From Actinoplanes sp. N902-109 (GTDB taxonomy: Bacteria > Actinomycetota > Actinomycetes > Mycobacteriales > Micromonosporaceae): DNA of 64,000 bases. The notes beneath the pieces were generated by a model. It was given only the letters and a program-made list of their open reading frames with translations. It did not search any database and had not been told where the DNA came from. Location of the stretch: NCBI RefSeq assembly GCF_000389965.1, contig NC_021191.1, forward strand, positions 2,295,501 through 2,359,500. The letters run 5' to 3'. Both the position numbers and the translations under genes were made by a program. Of the stretch, positions 7,086 through 15,093 are shown piece after piece (positions within the stretch are counted from its first letter, which is position 1; each line of letters begins with the position of its first letter).

Positions 7086-9779
7086 GTGAGCGACGACGTC
7101 CAGACCCCCCGTCTGCTGCTGCTCGACGGCCACTCGCTGGCCTACCGGGCGTTCTTCGCGCTGCCCGTGGAGAATTTCTCCACGCAGACCGGGCAGCCGA
7201 CGAATGCCGTGTTCGGCTTCACCTCGATGCTGATCAACATGCTGCGCGACGAGAAGCCGACGCACATCGTGGTCGCCTTCGACGTGTCCCGGGTGTCCTT
7301 CCGCACCGAGAAGTACGCGGAATACAAGGCCGGCCGCTCCGAGACGCCGCAGCCCTTCCTGGGTCAGGTCAGCCTGGTCAAGGAGGTGCTGGAGGCGCTG
7401 CGCATCCCGGTGGTGGAGAAACCCGGCTACGAGGCCGACGACGTCATCGGCACACTCGCCTGCCAGGCCCGTGACCAGGGCTTCGACGTGGTCATCTCGA
7501 CCGGCGACCGGGACGCCTTCCAGCTCGCCGGGGACAAGGTCACCATCCTCTACCCGGTGCGCGGGGTCTCCGAGGTCTGGCGGATGACGCCCGAGGCCAT
7601 CGAGACCAAGTACGGCGTGCCCCCGCAGCGTTACCGCGACAAGGCCGCCCTGGTCGGCGAGGCCAGCGACAACCTGCCCGGCGTGCCCGGCGTCGGCGAC
7701 AAGACCGCCGCCAAGTGGATCAACCAGTACGGCGGGCTGGACGGCATCATCGCGCACGTCGACCAGATCAAGGGCAAGGCCGGCGAGAACCTGCGCGCCC
7801 ACCTCGCCGACGTCATGCGCAACTACGAGCTCAACGCGCTGGTCTGCGACCTGGAGCTGCCGCTGGGCCCGCAGGACGTCAAGTGGCAGGGCTGGGACCG
7901 CGAGGCGGTGCACCAGGTCTTCGACGCCCTGGAGTTCCGGGTGCTGCGCGAGCGGCTCTACAGCTATCTCGAGGCCGTCGAGCCCGAGGCCGAGTCCGGC
8001 TTCGACCTGGCCGGCACCGTGCTGCGCACCGGCCAGGTGGCGGCGTGGCTGGGTGAGCACGCCGTCGGAGCCCCGGTCGGCGTCGCGGTCACCGGCACCT
8101 TCGGCCGCGGCACCGGCGCGCTGACCGGCATCGCGGTGGCCACCGGCGACGGGCCGGCCGCCTGGTTCGACCCGGCCGCGCTCGACGAGCCCGACGAGCA
8201 GGCGGTCGGCGCCTGGCTCGCCGACCCCGGGCGCCCCAAGATCATCCACGACGCCAAGCCGGCGATGCTGGCCTTCCGCGCCCACGGCTGGACCCTCGAC
8301 GGCGTCCGCGTCGACACCGCGCTCGCTGCCTATCTGGCCAAGCCCGACCAGCGTGCGTACGACCTCACCGACCTCGCCCTGCGCTACCTCAAGCGCGAGC
8401 TGCGCGTCGACGCGCCCGACACCGGCCAGCTCACCCTGGAGGGCCTGGGTGACGACGAGGGCACCGCCGAGCAGAACGTCATGCTGCGCGCCCGCGCCAC
8501 CCTCGACCTCGCCGACACCCTCACCGAGGAGCTGTCCCGCGACGACGGCGCCTCGCAGCGGCTGCTGGCCGAGGTCGAGCAGCCCCTCGAGGTCGTGCTC
8601 GGCGAGATGGAACACGTCGGCATCGCCGCCGACCTGGACTACCTGCACGAGCTGGAGTCGCACTTCGCCGCCGAGGTCAAGCTGGCCCAGCAGGCCGCGC
8701 ACGAGGTGGTCGGCCGCGAGTTCAACCTCGGCTCGCCCAAGCAGCTGCAGGAGATCCTGTTCGTCGAGCGCAACCTGCCCAAGACCAAGCGCATCAAGTC
8801 CGGCTACACCACCGACGCCGACGCGCTGCAGAGCCTGCACGAGCAGACCGGCGACCCGCTGCTGGCCCACCTGCTGCGCCACCGCGACGTCGCCAAGCTC
8901 AAGTCCACGGTGGACGGCCTGCTCAAGTCGGTCTCCGACGACGGGCGCATCCACACCACGTTCAACCAGACCGTCGCCGCCACCGGCCGGCTGTCGTCCA
9001 CCGATCCCAACCTGCAGAACATCCCCATCCGCACCGAGGAGGGCCGGCGCATCCGCCGCGCCTTCGTGGTGGGTCAGGGTTACGAGTCGCTGCTGACCGC
9101 CGACTACAGCCAGATCGAGATGCGCATCATGGCGCACCTCTCCGGCGACGAGGCCCTGATCGCCGCGTTCAACTCCGGCGCCGACTTCCACGCCGCCACC
9201 GCGTCGTCGGTCTTCCACGTCCCGGTCGAGGAGGTCGTCCCCGACCAGCGCCGCAAAATCAAGGCCATGAACTACGGCCTGGCGTACGGGCTGAGCGCGT
9301 TCGGCCTGTCCAACCAGCTCACCATCACCACGGAGGAAGCCCGTGGCCTGATGAACGAATACTTCGAACGCTTCGGTGGCGTCCGCGACTACCTCCAGGC
9401 CGTGGTCCGCCGCGCCGTGCAGGACGGCTACACAGCCACCATCCTCGGCCGCCGCCGCTACCTGCCCGACCTCAGCAGCGACAACCGCCAACGCCGCGAA
9501 ATGGCCGAGCGGATGGCCCTCAACGCCCCCATCCAGGGCTCAGCCGCCGACATCATCAAGGTCGCCATGCTCCACGTCGACGCGGCCCTGCGCAAAGCCG
9601 GCCTGGCCAGCCGCATGCTCCTGCAGGTCCACGACGAACTCGTCTTCGACGTGGCGCCGGGGGAGCGCGCCGAGCTCGAAGCCCTCGTCCGCCGGGAGAT
9701 GGGCGGTGCTTATCCGCTGTCCGTGCCCCTCGAGGTCTCCGTCGGGATCGGTCAGGACTGGAACGGTGCTGATCACTAG
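7086..9779 (+). CDS. polA: DNA polymerase I
   Basis: An 897-residue family A DNA polymerase for gap filling in excision repair and Okazaki-fragment processing. The N-terminal 5' nuclease domain starts LLLLDGHSLAYRAFFAL and contains the acidic motif EADDVIGTLA and the helix-3-turn GVPGVGDKTAAKW. The middle region aligns with the 3'-5' exonuclease, but the D-x-E pair is not visible (the segment reads IAVATGDGPAAWFDP), so proofreading is probably absent, as in mycobacterial and Bacillus enzymes. The polymerase motifs are intact: A DYSQIEMR, B RRKIKAMNYGLAYGLS, C QVHDELVFDV. The GTG start is 8 nt after the -10 box, has no Shine-Dalgarno and fits leaderless translation. A long GC hairpin (9839-9909) follows the stop by 60 bp. 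Confidence 0.97.
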   Translation: MSDDVQTPRLLLLDGHSLAYRAFFALPVENFSTQTGQPTNAVFGFTSMLINMLRDEKPTHIVVAFDVSRVSFRTEKYAEYKAGRSETPQPFLGQVSLVKEVLEALRIPVVEKPGYEADDVIGTLACQARDQGFDVVISTGDRDAFQLAGDKVTILYPVRGVSEVWRMTPEAIETKYGVPPQRYRDKAALVGEASDNLPGVPGVGDKTAAKWINQYGGLDGIIAHVDQIKGKAGENLRAHLADVMRNYELNALVCDLELPLGPQDVKWQGWDREAVHQVFDALEFRVLRERLYSYLEAVEPEAESGFDLAGTVLRTGQVAAWLGEHAVGAPVGVAVTGTFGRGTGALTGIAVATGDGPAAWFDPAALDEPDEQAVGAWLADPGRPKIIHDAKPAMLAFRAHGWTLDGVRVDTALAAYLAKPDQRAYDLTDLALRYLKRELRVDAPDTGQLTLEGLGDDEGTAEQNVMLRARATLDLADTLTEELSRDDGASQRLLAEVEQPLEVVLGEMEHVGIAADLDYLHELESHFAAEVKLAQQAAHEVVGREFNLGSPKQLQEILFVERNLPKTKRIKSGYTTDADALQSLHEQTGDPLLAHLLRHRDVAKLKSTVDGLLKSVSDDGRIHTTFNQTVAATGRLSSTDPNLQNIPIRTEEGRRIRRAFVVGQGYESLLTADYSQIEMRIMAHLSGDEALIAAFNSGADFHAATASSVFHVPVEEVVPDQRRKIKAMNYGLAYGLSAFGLSNQLTITTEEARGLMNEYFERFGGVRDYLQAVVRRAVQDGYTATILGRRRYLPDLSSDNRQRREMAERMALNAPIQGSAADIIKVAMLHVDAALRKAGLASRMLLQVHDELVFDVAPGERAELEALVRREMGGAYPLSVPLEVSVGIGQDWNGADH

Positions 9780-9838
9780 CTGATTCTTCTTGCCGTTGCT
9801 GGGGCTTCGTGCGGGGTGTTCTGGTTGCGGTTGACGGT

Positions 9839-9909
9839 CCGGGGGCCGGGGTGCCCACTCCAGGCTGGTGGAGCGTTTCTACGCCAGGAGTGGGCACCCC
9901 GGCCCCCGG
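9839..9909 (+). terminator. 23-bp perfect inverted repeat after polA
   Basis: Arms 9839-9861 and 9887-9909 are perfectly complementary over 23 bp (key core GGGGTGCCCACTCC / GGAGTGGGCACCCC), with a 25-nt loop that itself can add a GGC/GCC step. It is 60 bp past the polA stop and has no T-tract. It is probably a factor-assisted or hairpin-only terminator for polA, though such a long perfect palindrome could also be a relic of a mobile repeat. Confidence 0.55.
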
Positions 9910-10156
9910 CCCTTGCGGGCGAGCTCGCTGCCTTCCGGGGCTTTGGTTGCTCCGCGGTGATTGCAGCTCTGGCCGGGGCCTTCACCTCACGGCGAGTGGT
10001 CTGGCTACCGCTCCGGTGGCCCCGCCCGGCGCACCGGTCCGGCGGGCCGGCGTAGGTGGTGGGTCGGGCGACGCACCGCGCCGCTTGCGCAGCCTTCGGC
10101 CAGTGGTCGGTCGGCCCGTCCGGCTGTGCCCGTGCCTTTCCCGCGCTCTCCCTATC

Positions 10157-10252
10157 GCCCTCTCCCTCTCGCCCTCTCGCTCCCTCTCGCCCTCTCGCTC
10201 CCTCTCGCCCTCTCGCTCCCTCTCGCCCTCTCGCCCTCTCGCCCTCTCGCTC
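10157..10252. repeat. Pyrimidine-rich tandem repeat, CCCTCTCG units
   Basis: About 96 bp consist of alternating CCCTCTCG and CTCCCTCTCG units, leaving the plus strand almost purely pyrimidine and the minus strand purine. The unit order is nearly exact across the array. Such polypurine/polypyrimidine stretches can form triplex DNA and are prone to slippage. Confidence 0.85.
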
Positions 10253-10374
10253 GAAGCCCCGGTTGGTCCGTCGCGGGTCGTCATCCTGCTGTCTTTGTGT
10301 GGAGTTGGGTGCGGGGGTGCTGCGTTGTGCTCGGCGGCGGTGACCTGCATGCCCGGGACTCGCTCGGTCTAGCT

Positions 10375-10440
10375 CGAATCCCGTTCGGATCGCGCACGAA
10401 TCCCGTTCGGGTCGCGCACGAATCTTTGTTCGGGTCCGGA
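10375..10440. repeat. 22-bp tandem repeat, three copies
   Basis: CGAATCCCGTTCGGATCGCG-type units begin at 10375, 10397 and 10419, an exact 22-bp period. The third copy is diverged (CGAATCTTTGTTCGGGTCC). The unit contains CGAAtcccgTTCG, a short dyad. Confidence 0.8.
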
Positions 10441-10484
10441 GGGATGTCGGCTCGTCGGCCGCGGGCTTCTGCCGGTGGTCTGCT

Positions 10485-10546
10485 GCGTAGCCGTAGCCGT
10501 AGCCGTGGCCGTAGTCGTAGCCGTAGCCGTAGCCGTAGCCGTAGAC
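10485..10546. repeat. Hexanucleotide array (GTAGCC)n
   Basis: About ten 6-bp GTAGCC units, with two single-base variants (GTGGCC and GTAGTC) near the middle. This is a microsatellite by length and purity and is expected to vary in copy number between strains. Confidence 0.85.
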
Positions 10547-11888
10547 GGTTGGCCTGGCCGCCGGTCCTGATGCTGCCTCGCTCTTTCTGCCGGCACCGGC
10601 GCGGCTTGCTCCGGTCATGTTCAGGCTTGGCTCGCGGGGTGCCGTCAGCCGGCAAGGGCCTGGTCTTGTCTCGGGGATGAGGCTGAAGGCCGCTGCCCCG
10701 TCGCCATCTCTTCCGTGCAATGCGCACCGGCTCTCGCTCGCTGCTGGCCGCCCGCATTTCGTTGCGCGCCGCCGCTCTTGGTTGCTGGCCGCCCGCTTTC
10801 GTTGCGCGCCGTCCGCGTTTCGCTGCTGGCGGCCCGCGCTTTGTTGCTGGCGTCCGCGTTTGGTTGCGCCGTCCGCGTTTGGTCGCGCCGTCTGCGTTTG
10901 GTTGCTCGCCGCCCGCTGCCTGCGCGGCGGACGGTCGCCGGTCGGGACCTTCCCCACCTGGTTCCGCAATGTCTTCAGCCGCCGGGCGATGGTCTTGACC
11001 GCCATCCCCTCCGACCACCGCAGCCGATGGCTTCCTGGCCGGTCCTGCACGATCACCAGCCTGACCGCACATTGCGTTCCGTCATTCGCGCGGTGATGGC
11101 GGTTGCTGCTCGTGCCCGGCGGTCGCTTCTTGTTGCCCCCGCTGGCCGGATCGCGTTCGCCGGTGCCGTCGCCACTGCGCGGGCGGCCGATCAGGGGGCG
11201 CAGAGTCGGTTGCCGTCGATCGGGTTCTGTCGCTTGGATCAGGGTCGGCCGAGTTGGTGTCATGGGGTCGGGCGGTTCGCGCCGGATCGGGCTGCGTCGA
11301 TTTTGGTTCGCGTTGGGTTGAGCTAGGTCGATGCGGTTCGTACTGGGTCGTGCGGGGTGAGTCGGCCATCGGCTCCACCTGATCTATCACGGTCACTACC
11401 CCCGGCCGATCCTTTGCGGCTGGCGCACTTAACTAATCCATTGCAGCCGGGGTGTCGAGGCATGGCGGCACGGATGATCGGCATGGCCAAATGCTCGTGG
11501 TCCGGTGCAGGTTGTAAGGCGGGTGGCTTCGGTGATCGGTGGGGGCTGAGGGCTTGCGGGTGCTCGTCCTTGGTCTTCGCGCGGCTTTGCCCGATTGGCC
11601 GGAAGTTAATGAGTCTGCGGGAGTAGCGGTAAAGGGGCTCTGATGCATGGGGGCGGGAATCCGACAGGGGGAGAGGGATGCGGTGGTGGCGGGTGGGGTG
11701 TGACTCTTGGCACTTTCGGGCACAGTGTGTGAGCCTTTTGGATTCCCCCGACGGGGTGGACGGTGCGGGGTTCGTACCAGTGTCCACCAGGGACTTCAGG
11801 GTGATTGCGGGTCTGCTCGGCGGGGCGGGCGAGCGGTTTTCGGGAATGCATTCTTGCGCAGTGCAGTGAGGGAATTGCGGAACGCAGC

Positions 11889-11902
11889 GAATTGTCAAAT
11901 TC
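11889..11902. promoter_or_regulatory. AT-rich palindrome upstream of the ArsR-family gene
   Basis: GAATT-GTCA-AATTC is a perfect dyad in otherwise GC-rich DNA, 39 bp before the ArsR-family start codon. ArsR/SmtB repressors usually bind AT-rich dyads overlapping their own promoter, so this is a candidate operator. The function is inferred. Confidence 0.35.
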
Positions 11903-11941
11903 CCGTGCGAAGGAGTTGCCTGGCTCTGCAAGGGTGGGCTG

Positions 11942-12307
11942 ATGCGAAGCACTTCCATCGAGATGACGTCGCTGTCGGGGGCGTGGGCACCGGTGGTCCG
12001 CAAGCCGCTCGCGGCTGACCAGGCGACCGTGTTCGCTCCGATGTTCAAGGCGCTGGGGGATCCGGTGCGACTGCGTCTGCTCTCCATGATCGCCTCAGCG
12101 GGGGGCGGCGAGGTGTGCGTGTGTGACCTCACCGGGTCGTTCGCGTTGACCGGGCCGACGATCTCGCACCATCTGAAGGTGTTGCGTGAGGCCGGGCTGG
12201 TGGACAGCGACCGGCGCGGCACGTGGGTGTACTACCGGCTGGTGCCGGCGGCCCTCGCCCTGCTCGGCGGTCTGCTCGACATCACGTCGCCCGCCGCCGT
12301 CGCCTGA
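11942..12307 (+). CDS. ArsR/SmtB-family metal(loid)-responsive repressor
   Basis: A 121-residue winged-helix repressor. The DNA-binding helix is LTGPTISHHLKVLREAGLV (about residues 69-87) followed by the wing GTWVYYRL. The alpha-3 metal-site sequence is EVCVCDL with Cys59 and Cys61, the pattern used by ArsR-type proteins to bind As(III)/Sb(III) or soft metals. The conserved FKALGDPVRLRLL precedes it. No arsenate reductase, ArsB/Acr3 pump or other resistance gene is adjacent, so its targets are probably elsewhere or it is autoregulatory. ATG start with a purine-rich AAGGGTGGG just upstream. The stop lies inside a pair of tandem hairpins. Confidence 0.88.
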   Translation: MRSTSIEMTSLSGAWAPVVRKPLAADQATVFAPMFKALGDPVRLRLLSMIASAGGGEVCVCDLTGSFALTGPTISHHLKVLREAGLVDSDRRGTWVYYRLVPAALALLGGLLDITSPAAVA

Positions 12308-12348
12308 GAAGGCGCTCGAGGAGGGCGTCGCCTGAGAAGGCGCTCGAG
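12299..12348 (+). terminator. Two tandem identical small hairpins at the ArsR gene end
   Basis: A 22-bp direct repeat (copies 12299-12320 and 12327-12348, period 28) each contains the hairpin CGCCT-GAGA-AGGCG. The first copy includes the ArsR-family stop codon TGA. A third, decayed copy follows (around 12355). Tandem hairpins of this kind can act as a terminator; a short duplication is the likely origin. Confidence 0.5.
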
Positions 12349-12549
12349 AAGGCCGTCGTCTGAGGATCCGGCGGACACCCCGAGGCGCCGGGGCGGGCGC
12401 ACGTCCGAGCTGGACAACCAGAGTGCCCTGCGAAAGGGTGCGGAAGGGCAGAATCGCCGGACCGGGATCGTATTCGTGAGCAGCAACCGCGCAACCTACG
12501 CAGAATGCGTCCGAGGGACCAGTCGAACATATCGAGGAGTGTCGTACTC

Positions 12550-13329
12550 GTGAAACGCAGAACGCTTTTCTCTCTGGTGGCGGCTTCCGTCACCACCGCG
12601 GTGACTGTCGGGGCTGTCGCGCTCGGCATGGGCACCGCCAACGCGATCGCAAACGGTGAGCCGGTGCCCGACGGGCAGTACAGGTTCTCCGTCAAGCTCA
12701 CCATGACCGGCATTCCCGTGCTCGGCGGCGGCACCCGCAACAGTGCTTGTTCGGGCGCGCTCATCGCGTCCCGCTGGATTGTCACGGCCGGGCACTGCTT
12801 CCGGGACGAGAATGGCGTACGGGTCGAGCGGCTGGTCGCGGCCAGCACGACTGCCACCGTCGGGCGCACCGACTTGACGACCGGTACGGGCGGGACGGTG
12901 GCGCAGGTGATCGCCGTACGGCAGTCCGCGACCGCCGACGTTGCCGTTGCTCAGCTGGACACGGCGGTCCGGAGGATCAAGCCGTTGCGGGTGAGCAGCC
13001 GCGCGCCGAAGGTGGACGACGTCCTGCGGATTACCGGGTACGGTTCGCTGACCAGCACCAACCCGGTCCCCGCGACGCACCTGCAGACCGGCCAGATGAC
13101 CGTCGTCTCGCTGCAGGACTCGACGCTCGGGCTGAAGGGTTTCGCGCCGCAGCCGGACACCACCCCCTGCCCGTACGATTCCGGGGCGCCGTTCTTCCGG
13201 GAGAGCCGCTGGCGCTCACCGGAGCTGGTCGCCGTGGTGAGCAACGGCCCGAGCTGCCCGCACACCGCCATCGAAAGCCCGGCCCGCACCGACAACCTCG
13301 CGGACTGGATCCACGACATCATCCGGTGA
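12550..13329 (+). CDS. Secreted trypsin-like serine protease (S1 family)
   Basis: A 259-residue exported protease. The first 32 residues form a Sec signal peptide (KRR, long hydrophobic core, cleavage after GTANA). The chymotrypsin-fold triad can be read as His82 in WIVTAGHC, Asp130 in TADVAVAQLD and Ser211 in CPYDSGAPFF. The usual GDSGGP is YDSGAP here, and the N-terminus IANGEP resembles the IVGG activation end of zymogens. GTG at 12550 is chosen because the signal peptide starts there and CGAGGAG lies about 10 nt upstream. Four mature Cys can form two disulfides. Probable role is extracellular protein degradation; substrates are unknown. A strong bidirectional hairpin follows at 13341-13374. 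Confidence 0.9.
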   Translation: MKRRTLFSLVAASVTTAVTVGAVALGMGTANAIANGEPVPDGQYRFSVKLTMTGIPVLGGGTRNSACSGALIASRWIVTAGHCFRDENGVRVERLVAASTTATVGRTDLTTGTGGTVAQVIAVRQSATADVAVAQLDTAVRRIKPLRVSSRAPKVDDVLRITGYGSLTSTNPVPATHLQTGQMTVVSLQDSTLGLKGFAPQPDTTPCPYDSGAPFFRESRWRSPELVAVVSNGPSCPHTAIESPARTDNLADWIHDIIR

Positions 13330-13340
13330 CGGCATACGCG

Positions 13341-13374
13341 AAAGGGCGCCGGACCGGTCGGTCAGGCGCCCTTT
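13341..13374. terminator. Bidirectional terminator hairpin
   Basis: AAAGGGCGCC (13341-13350) and GGCGCCCTTT (13365-13374) form a perfect 10-bp stem between the converging protease gene and the DUF3140 gene. A-rich and T-rich edges on the two strands suit termination in both directions. Confidence 0.75.
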
Positions 13375-13383
13375 GCGTGCGAC

Positions 13384-13710
13384 CTACTTTCTCAGCGGGT
13401 CGTGTCCCCAGTTCATCAGGGAGTACCGCCACTTGGTCTCCTTCACGTCCCCGGACGGGCGCTGGGCGAGGTGCCGGTGGACGTAGCCGACCACCTTGCG
13501 CATGTGCGCCTCGTCCGCGTCGCTGAGGTCGGCCTTCTTGGTGTGCAGAATCTCGATGATCTTGCGGCCGCTGTCGTGACCGACCGACTCGCCCCCCTCG
13601 GACGATTTCTGGCCGACCTCGCGTGACTCGTCGGTCTTGAGCCATTTCTCCAGCTCGGCCGCCGACATGTTGACCGCGTCCTTGAATTCTGTGTACGGGT
13701 CACTTGTCAT
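13384..13710 (-). CDS. DUF3140 family protein
   Basis: A 108-residue cytoplasmic protein recognised as DUF3140: it opens MTSDPYTEFKDAVNMSAAEL, has ELEKWLKTDESREVG, and contains GRKIIEILHTKKADLSDAD with the closing KWRYSLMNWGHDP typical of the family. The function is not established. In many bacteria this protein is encoded next to a DUF2945 protein, as here. The start at 13710 is preferred over a longer frame because the family begins at this Met and the upstream extension is Arg-rich. It overlaps the DUF2945 gene by 11 bp, implying coupled translation and a shared role, possibly in DNA binding or stress; that is inference from the association. Confidence 0.85.
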   Translation of the reverse strand: MTSDPYTEFKDAVNMSAAELEKWLKTDESREVGQKSSEGGESVGHDSGRKIIEILHTKKADLSDADEAHMRKVVGYVHRHLAQRPSGDVKETKWRYSLMNWGHDPLRK

Positions 13711-13906
13711 TCTTGAGCGCCCCCTCCTTGTGCACCGCCTCGCGCCCGGTCTTGTCACTCTTGACCTTGTACTGCGGGTCGTCCTTCGACGCGTCGACGG
13801 TGCGGCCGGCCTCTTCCGTACGGGACGTGATCTTCTGCTCGACCGTGCCCGGAACGTTCTGGCCGTGGCTCTTCCAGGTCACCTTGTCGCCTTTTTTCAA
13901 GCTCAT
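13700..13906 (-). CDS. DUF2945 (HVA1/Tudor-like) small protein
   Basis: A 68-residue basic protein beginning MSLKKGDKVTWKSHGQNVPG, with repeated KxGxxVxW-type beta strands that match DUF2945, a small barrel fold resembling Tudor/SH3 domains. The rest is Lys/Asp-rich (KDDPQYKVKSDKTGREAVHK). A second Met two residues upstream (13912) is an alternative start. It sits between the methyltransferase gene (20 bp upstream) and the DUF3140 gene (11-bp overlap) and is probably co-transcribed with both. The molecular function is unknown. Confidence 0.85.
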   Translation of the reverse strand: MSLKKGDKVTWKSHGQNVPGTVEQKITSRTEEAGRTVDASKDDPQYKVKSDKTGREAVHKEGALKNDK

Positions 13907-13926
13907 GACCATCTGGTACCCGCAGG

Positions 13927-14694
13927 TCAGGCCCGATAACTGAGGAAAATGGCGGTGCCCGGGAAGAGCCGGCCGCGCAGCGGGCTCCACTGCCCCCAGA
14001 TCTGCTCGTGCCCGGCCGGCCATTCCGGCTCGATCAGGTCGGTGAGGACAAAACCCGCGGCGACCAGCTCCCGGATCCGGTCGCCCAGGGTGCGATGCTG
14101 TTCCACGTACGTCGGTACGCCGTTGTCGTCCTGTTCCACGTACGGCCGGCGATCGAAATAGGGGTGCACGGCGACCAGCCCCTCCGTGCCCGGCTCGTCG
14201 AGGAAGACCCACCGCATCGGGTGAGTGATCGAGAACACCCATCTGCCGCCGGGCCGCAGCACCCGGGCCACCTCCCGCATGAGCGCCCCGGAGTCCGCCA
14301 CGAACGGGATCGCGCCGAACGCCGTACAGACGATGTCGAACGCGGCGTTGGGGAAGGGGAGCGCAAGCGCGTCGGCCTGCACGAGCGGCACCCGTACCCC
14401 GGAACGCTCGGCCGCCTGCTGCGCCTGGCGCAGCATCCCCCCGCTCAGGTCCATCGCGACCACGTCGGCGCCCTGCCCGTCGAGCCAGCGCGCCGCCGCT
14501 GCCGCCCCGCACCCGAGCTCGAGCACCCGCTGCCCGTGGACGTCACCCAGCAGCCGGGCGTCGGCCTCGCGCAGCCCCTCCGGGCACCACACGAAGTCGA
14601 CGTCGCCCAGGAAGGCCCCGTGTTCCTCCTGGTAGTCGTCGGCGTCCAGGTCCCACCAGTGCCGGCTGGCGGTCCGGCTCTCGTCGTCGGTCAC
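13927..14694 (-). CDS. SAM-dependent methyltransferase (class I)
   Basis: About 255 residues. The Rossmann-fold motif I is VLELGCGAAAAARWL, motif II VVAMDLSGGMLRQAQ, and the later VPLVQADALALPFPNAAFD is motif III/IV of the UbiE/Methyltransf_11 group. The proline-rich and FVWCPEG segments near the N-terminus recur in actinobacterial homologues of unknown substrate. GTG at 14694 is chosen as start since the family begins near SRHWWDLDADDYQ; GTG at 14724 is also possible. It heads the three-gene minus-strand cluster with DUF2945 and DUF3140. The methyl acceptor is not predictable. Confidence 0.82.
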   Translation of the reverse strand: MTDDESRTASRHWWDLDADDYQEEHGAFLGDVDFVWCPEGLREADARLLGDVHGQRVLELGCGAAAAARWLDGQGADVVAMDLSGGMLRQAQQAAERSGVRVPLVQADALALPFPNAAFDIVCTAFGAIPFVADSGALMREVARVLRPGGRWVFSITHPMRWVFLDEPGTEGLVAVHPYFDRRPYVEQDDNGVPTYVEQHRTLGDRIRELVAAGFVLTDLIEPEWPAGHEQIWGQWSPLRGRLFPGTAIFLSYRA

Positions 14695-15093
14695 CGTCCG
14701 GCGCAGGGTTCGCTCTTCCGTCACCCGGATCACCGTACGGGCATCGGGTCCGCGGTCCGGCGGCGGTAAGATCAACTTCGCCCAGCGAGGCCTAAAACCG
14801 CACATAACAGGCGTGATGCCGGGTTTTGCGGGATCAATGTGCCTCGGTCCGCAGGAGGGCTTGCAACCTGTGGTAATGCGCACGGTAAGCTAGTCGATGC
14901 GCTCGCGGATCGTGTGCCTCGGCAGGGAGCAGGTTCCGCAAGTCGTCGGTCCCAGCATGTCCTGCTCGCCCGATCGCCAGCCGTCGACCACCCGGTTCGA
15001 CGACCCGATCATCGGATGTTCGTGCTGTGCCCGCCGGCAGTTCCGCGGGCCGCAGAGACACCACGAAACCATCCGTTCGGAGCAACAGTCCAC
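14695..15093 (+). promoter_or_regulatory. Long upstream region and leader of rpsA
   Basis: About 400 bp separate the divergent methyltransferase and rpsA. TTGCAA (14861-14866), 19 bp, TAAGCT (14886-14891) is the best visible sigma-A-like promoter for rpsA and would leave a leader of about 200 nt. Ribosomal protein S1 is known in other bacteria to control its own translation, so a structured leader is plausible, but no specific element was recognised. Confidence 0.4.

Larger units (their letters stand above)
9780..11941. other. Gene-free, repeat-rich 2.2-kb interval between polA and arsR-family gene
   Basis: No reading frame here looks like a protein; the long open frames on both strands translate to Arg/Ala/Ser-rich or strictly repetitive sequence. 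It holds a perfect 23-bp inverted repeat (9839-9909), a pyrimidine-rich CCCTCTCG tract (10157-10252), three 22-bp repeats (10375-10440), a GTAGCC hexamer array (10485-10546) and a degenerate TTGCGC/GTCCGCGTTTGG array (about 10735-10920). From about 11330 onward the sequence is less repetitive and probably contains the promoter region of the downstream ArsR gene. No RNA gene was recognised. Confidence 0.7.

Noticed and set aside
7071..9491. An 806-codon minus-strand open frame opposite polA
   Set aside because: Composition is Val/Gly/Leu/Asp-rich without motifs, produced by codon bias of polA on the other strand.
9809..10680. Open frames across the repeat island after polA
   Set aside because: Translations are simple repeats such as SLSPSRSLSPS or GREGARGREG, generated by the pyrimidine tract; no start signals.
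11330..11941. tRNA or other stable RNA gene before the ArsR gene
   Set aside because: No cloverleaf-compatible arms or T-loop consensus found by eye.
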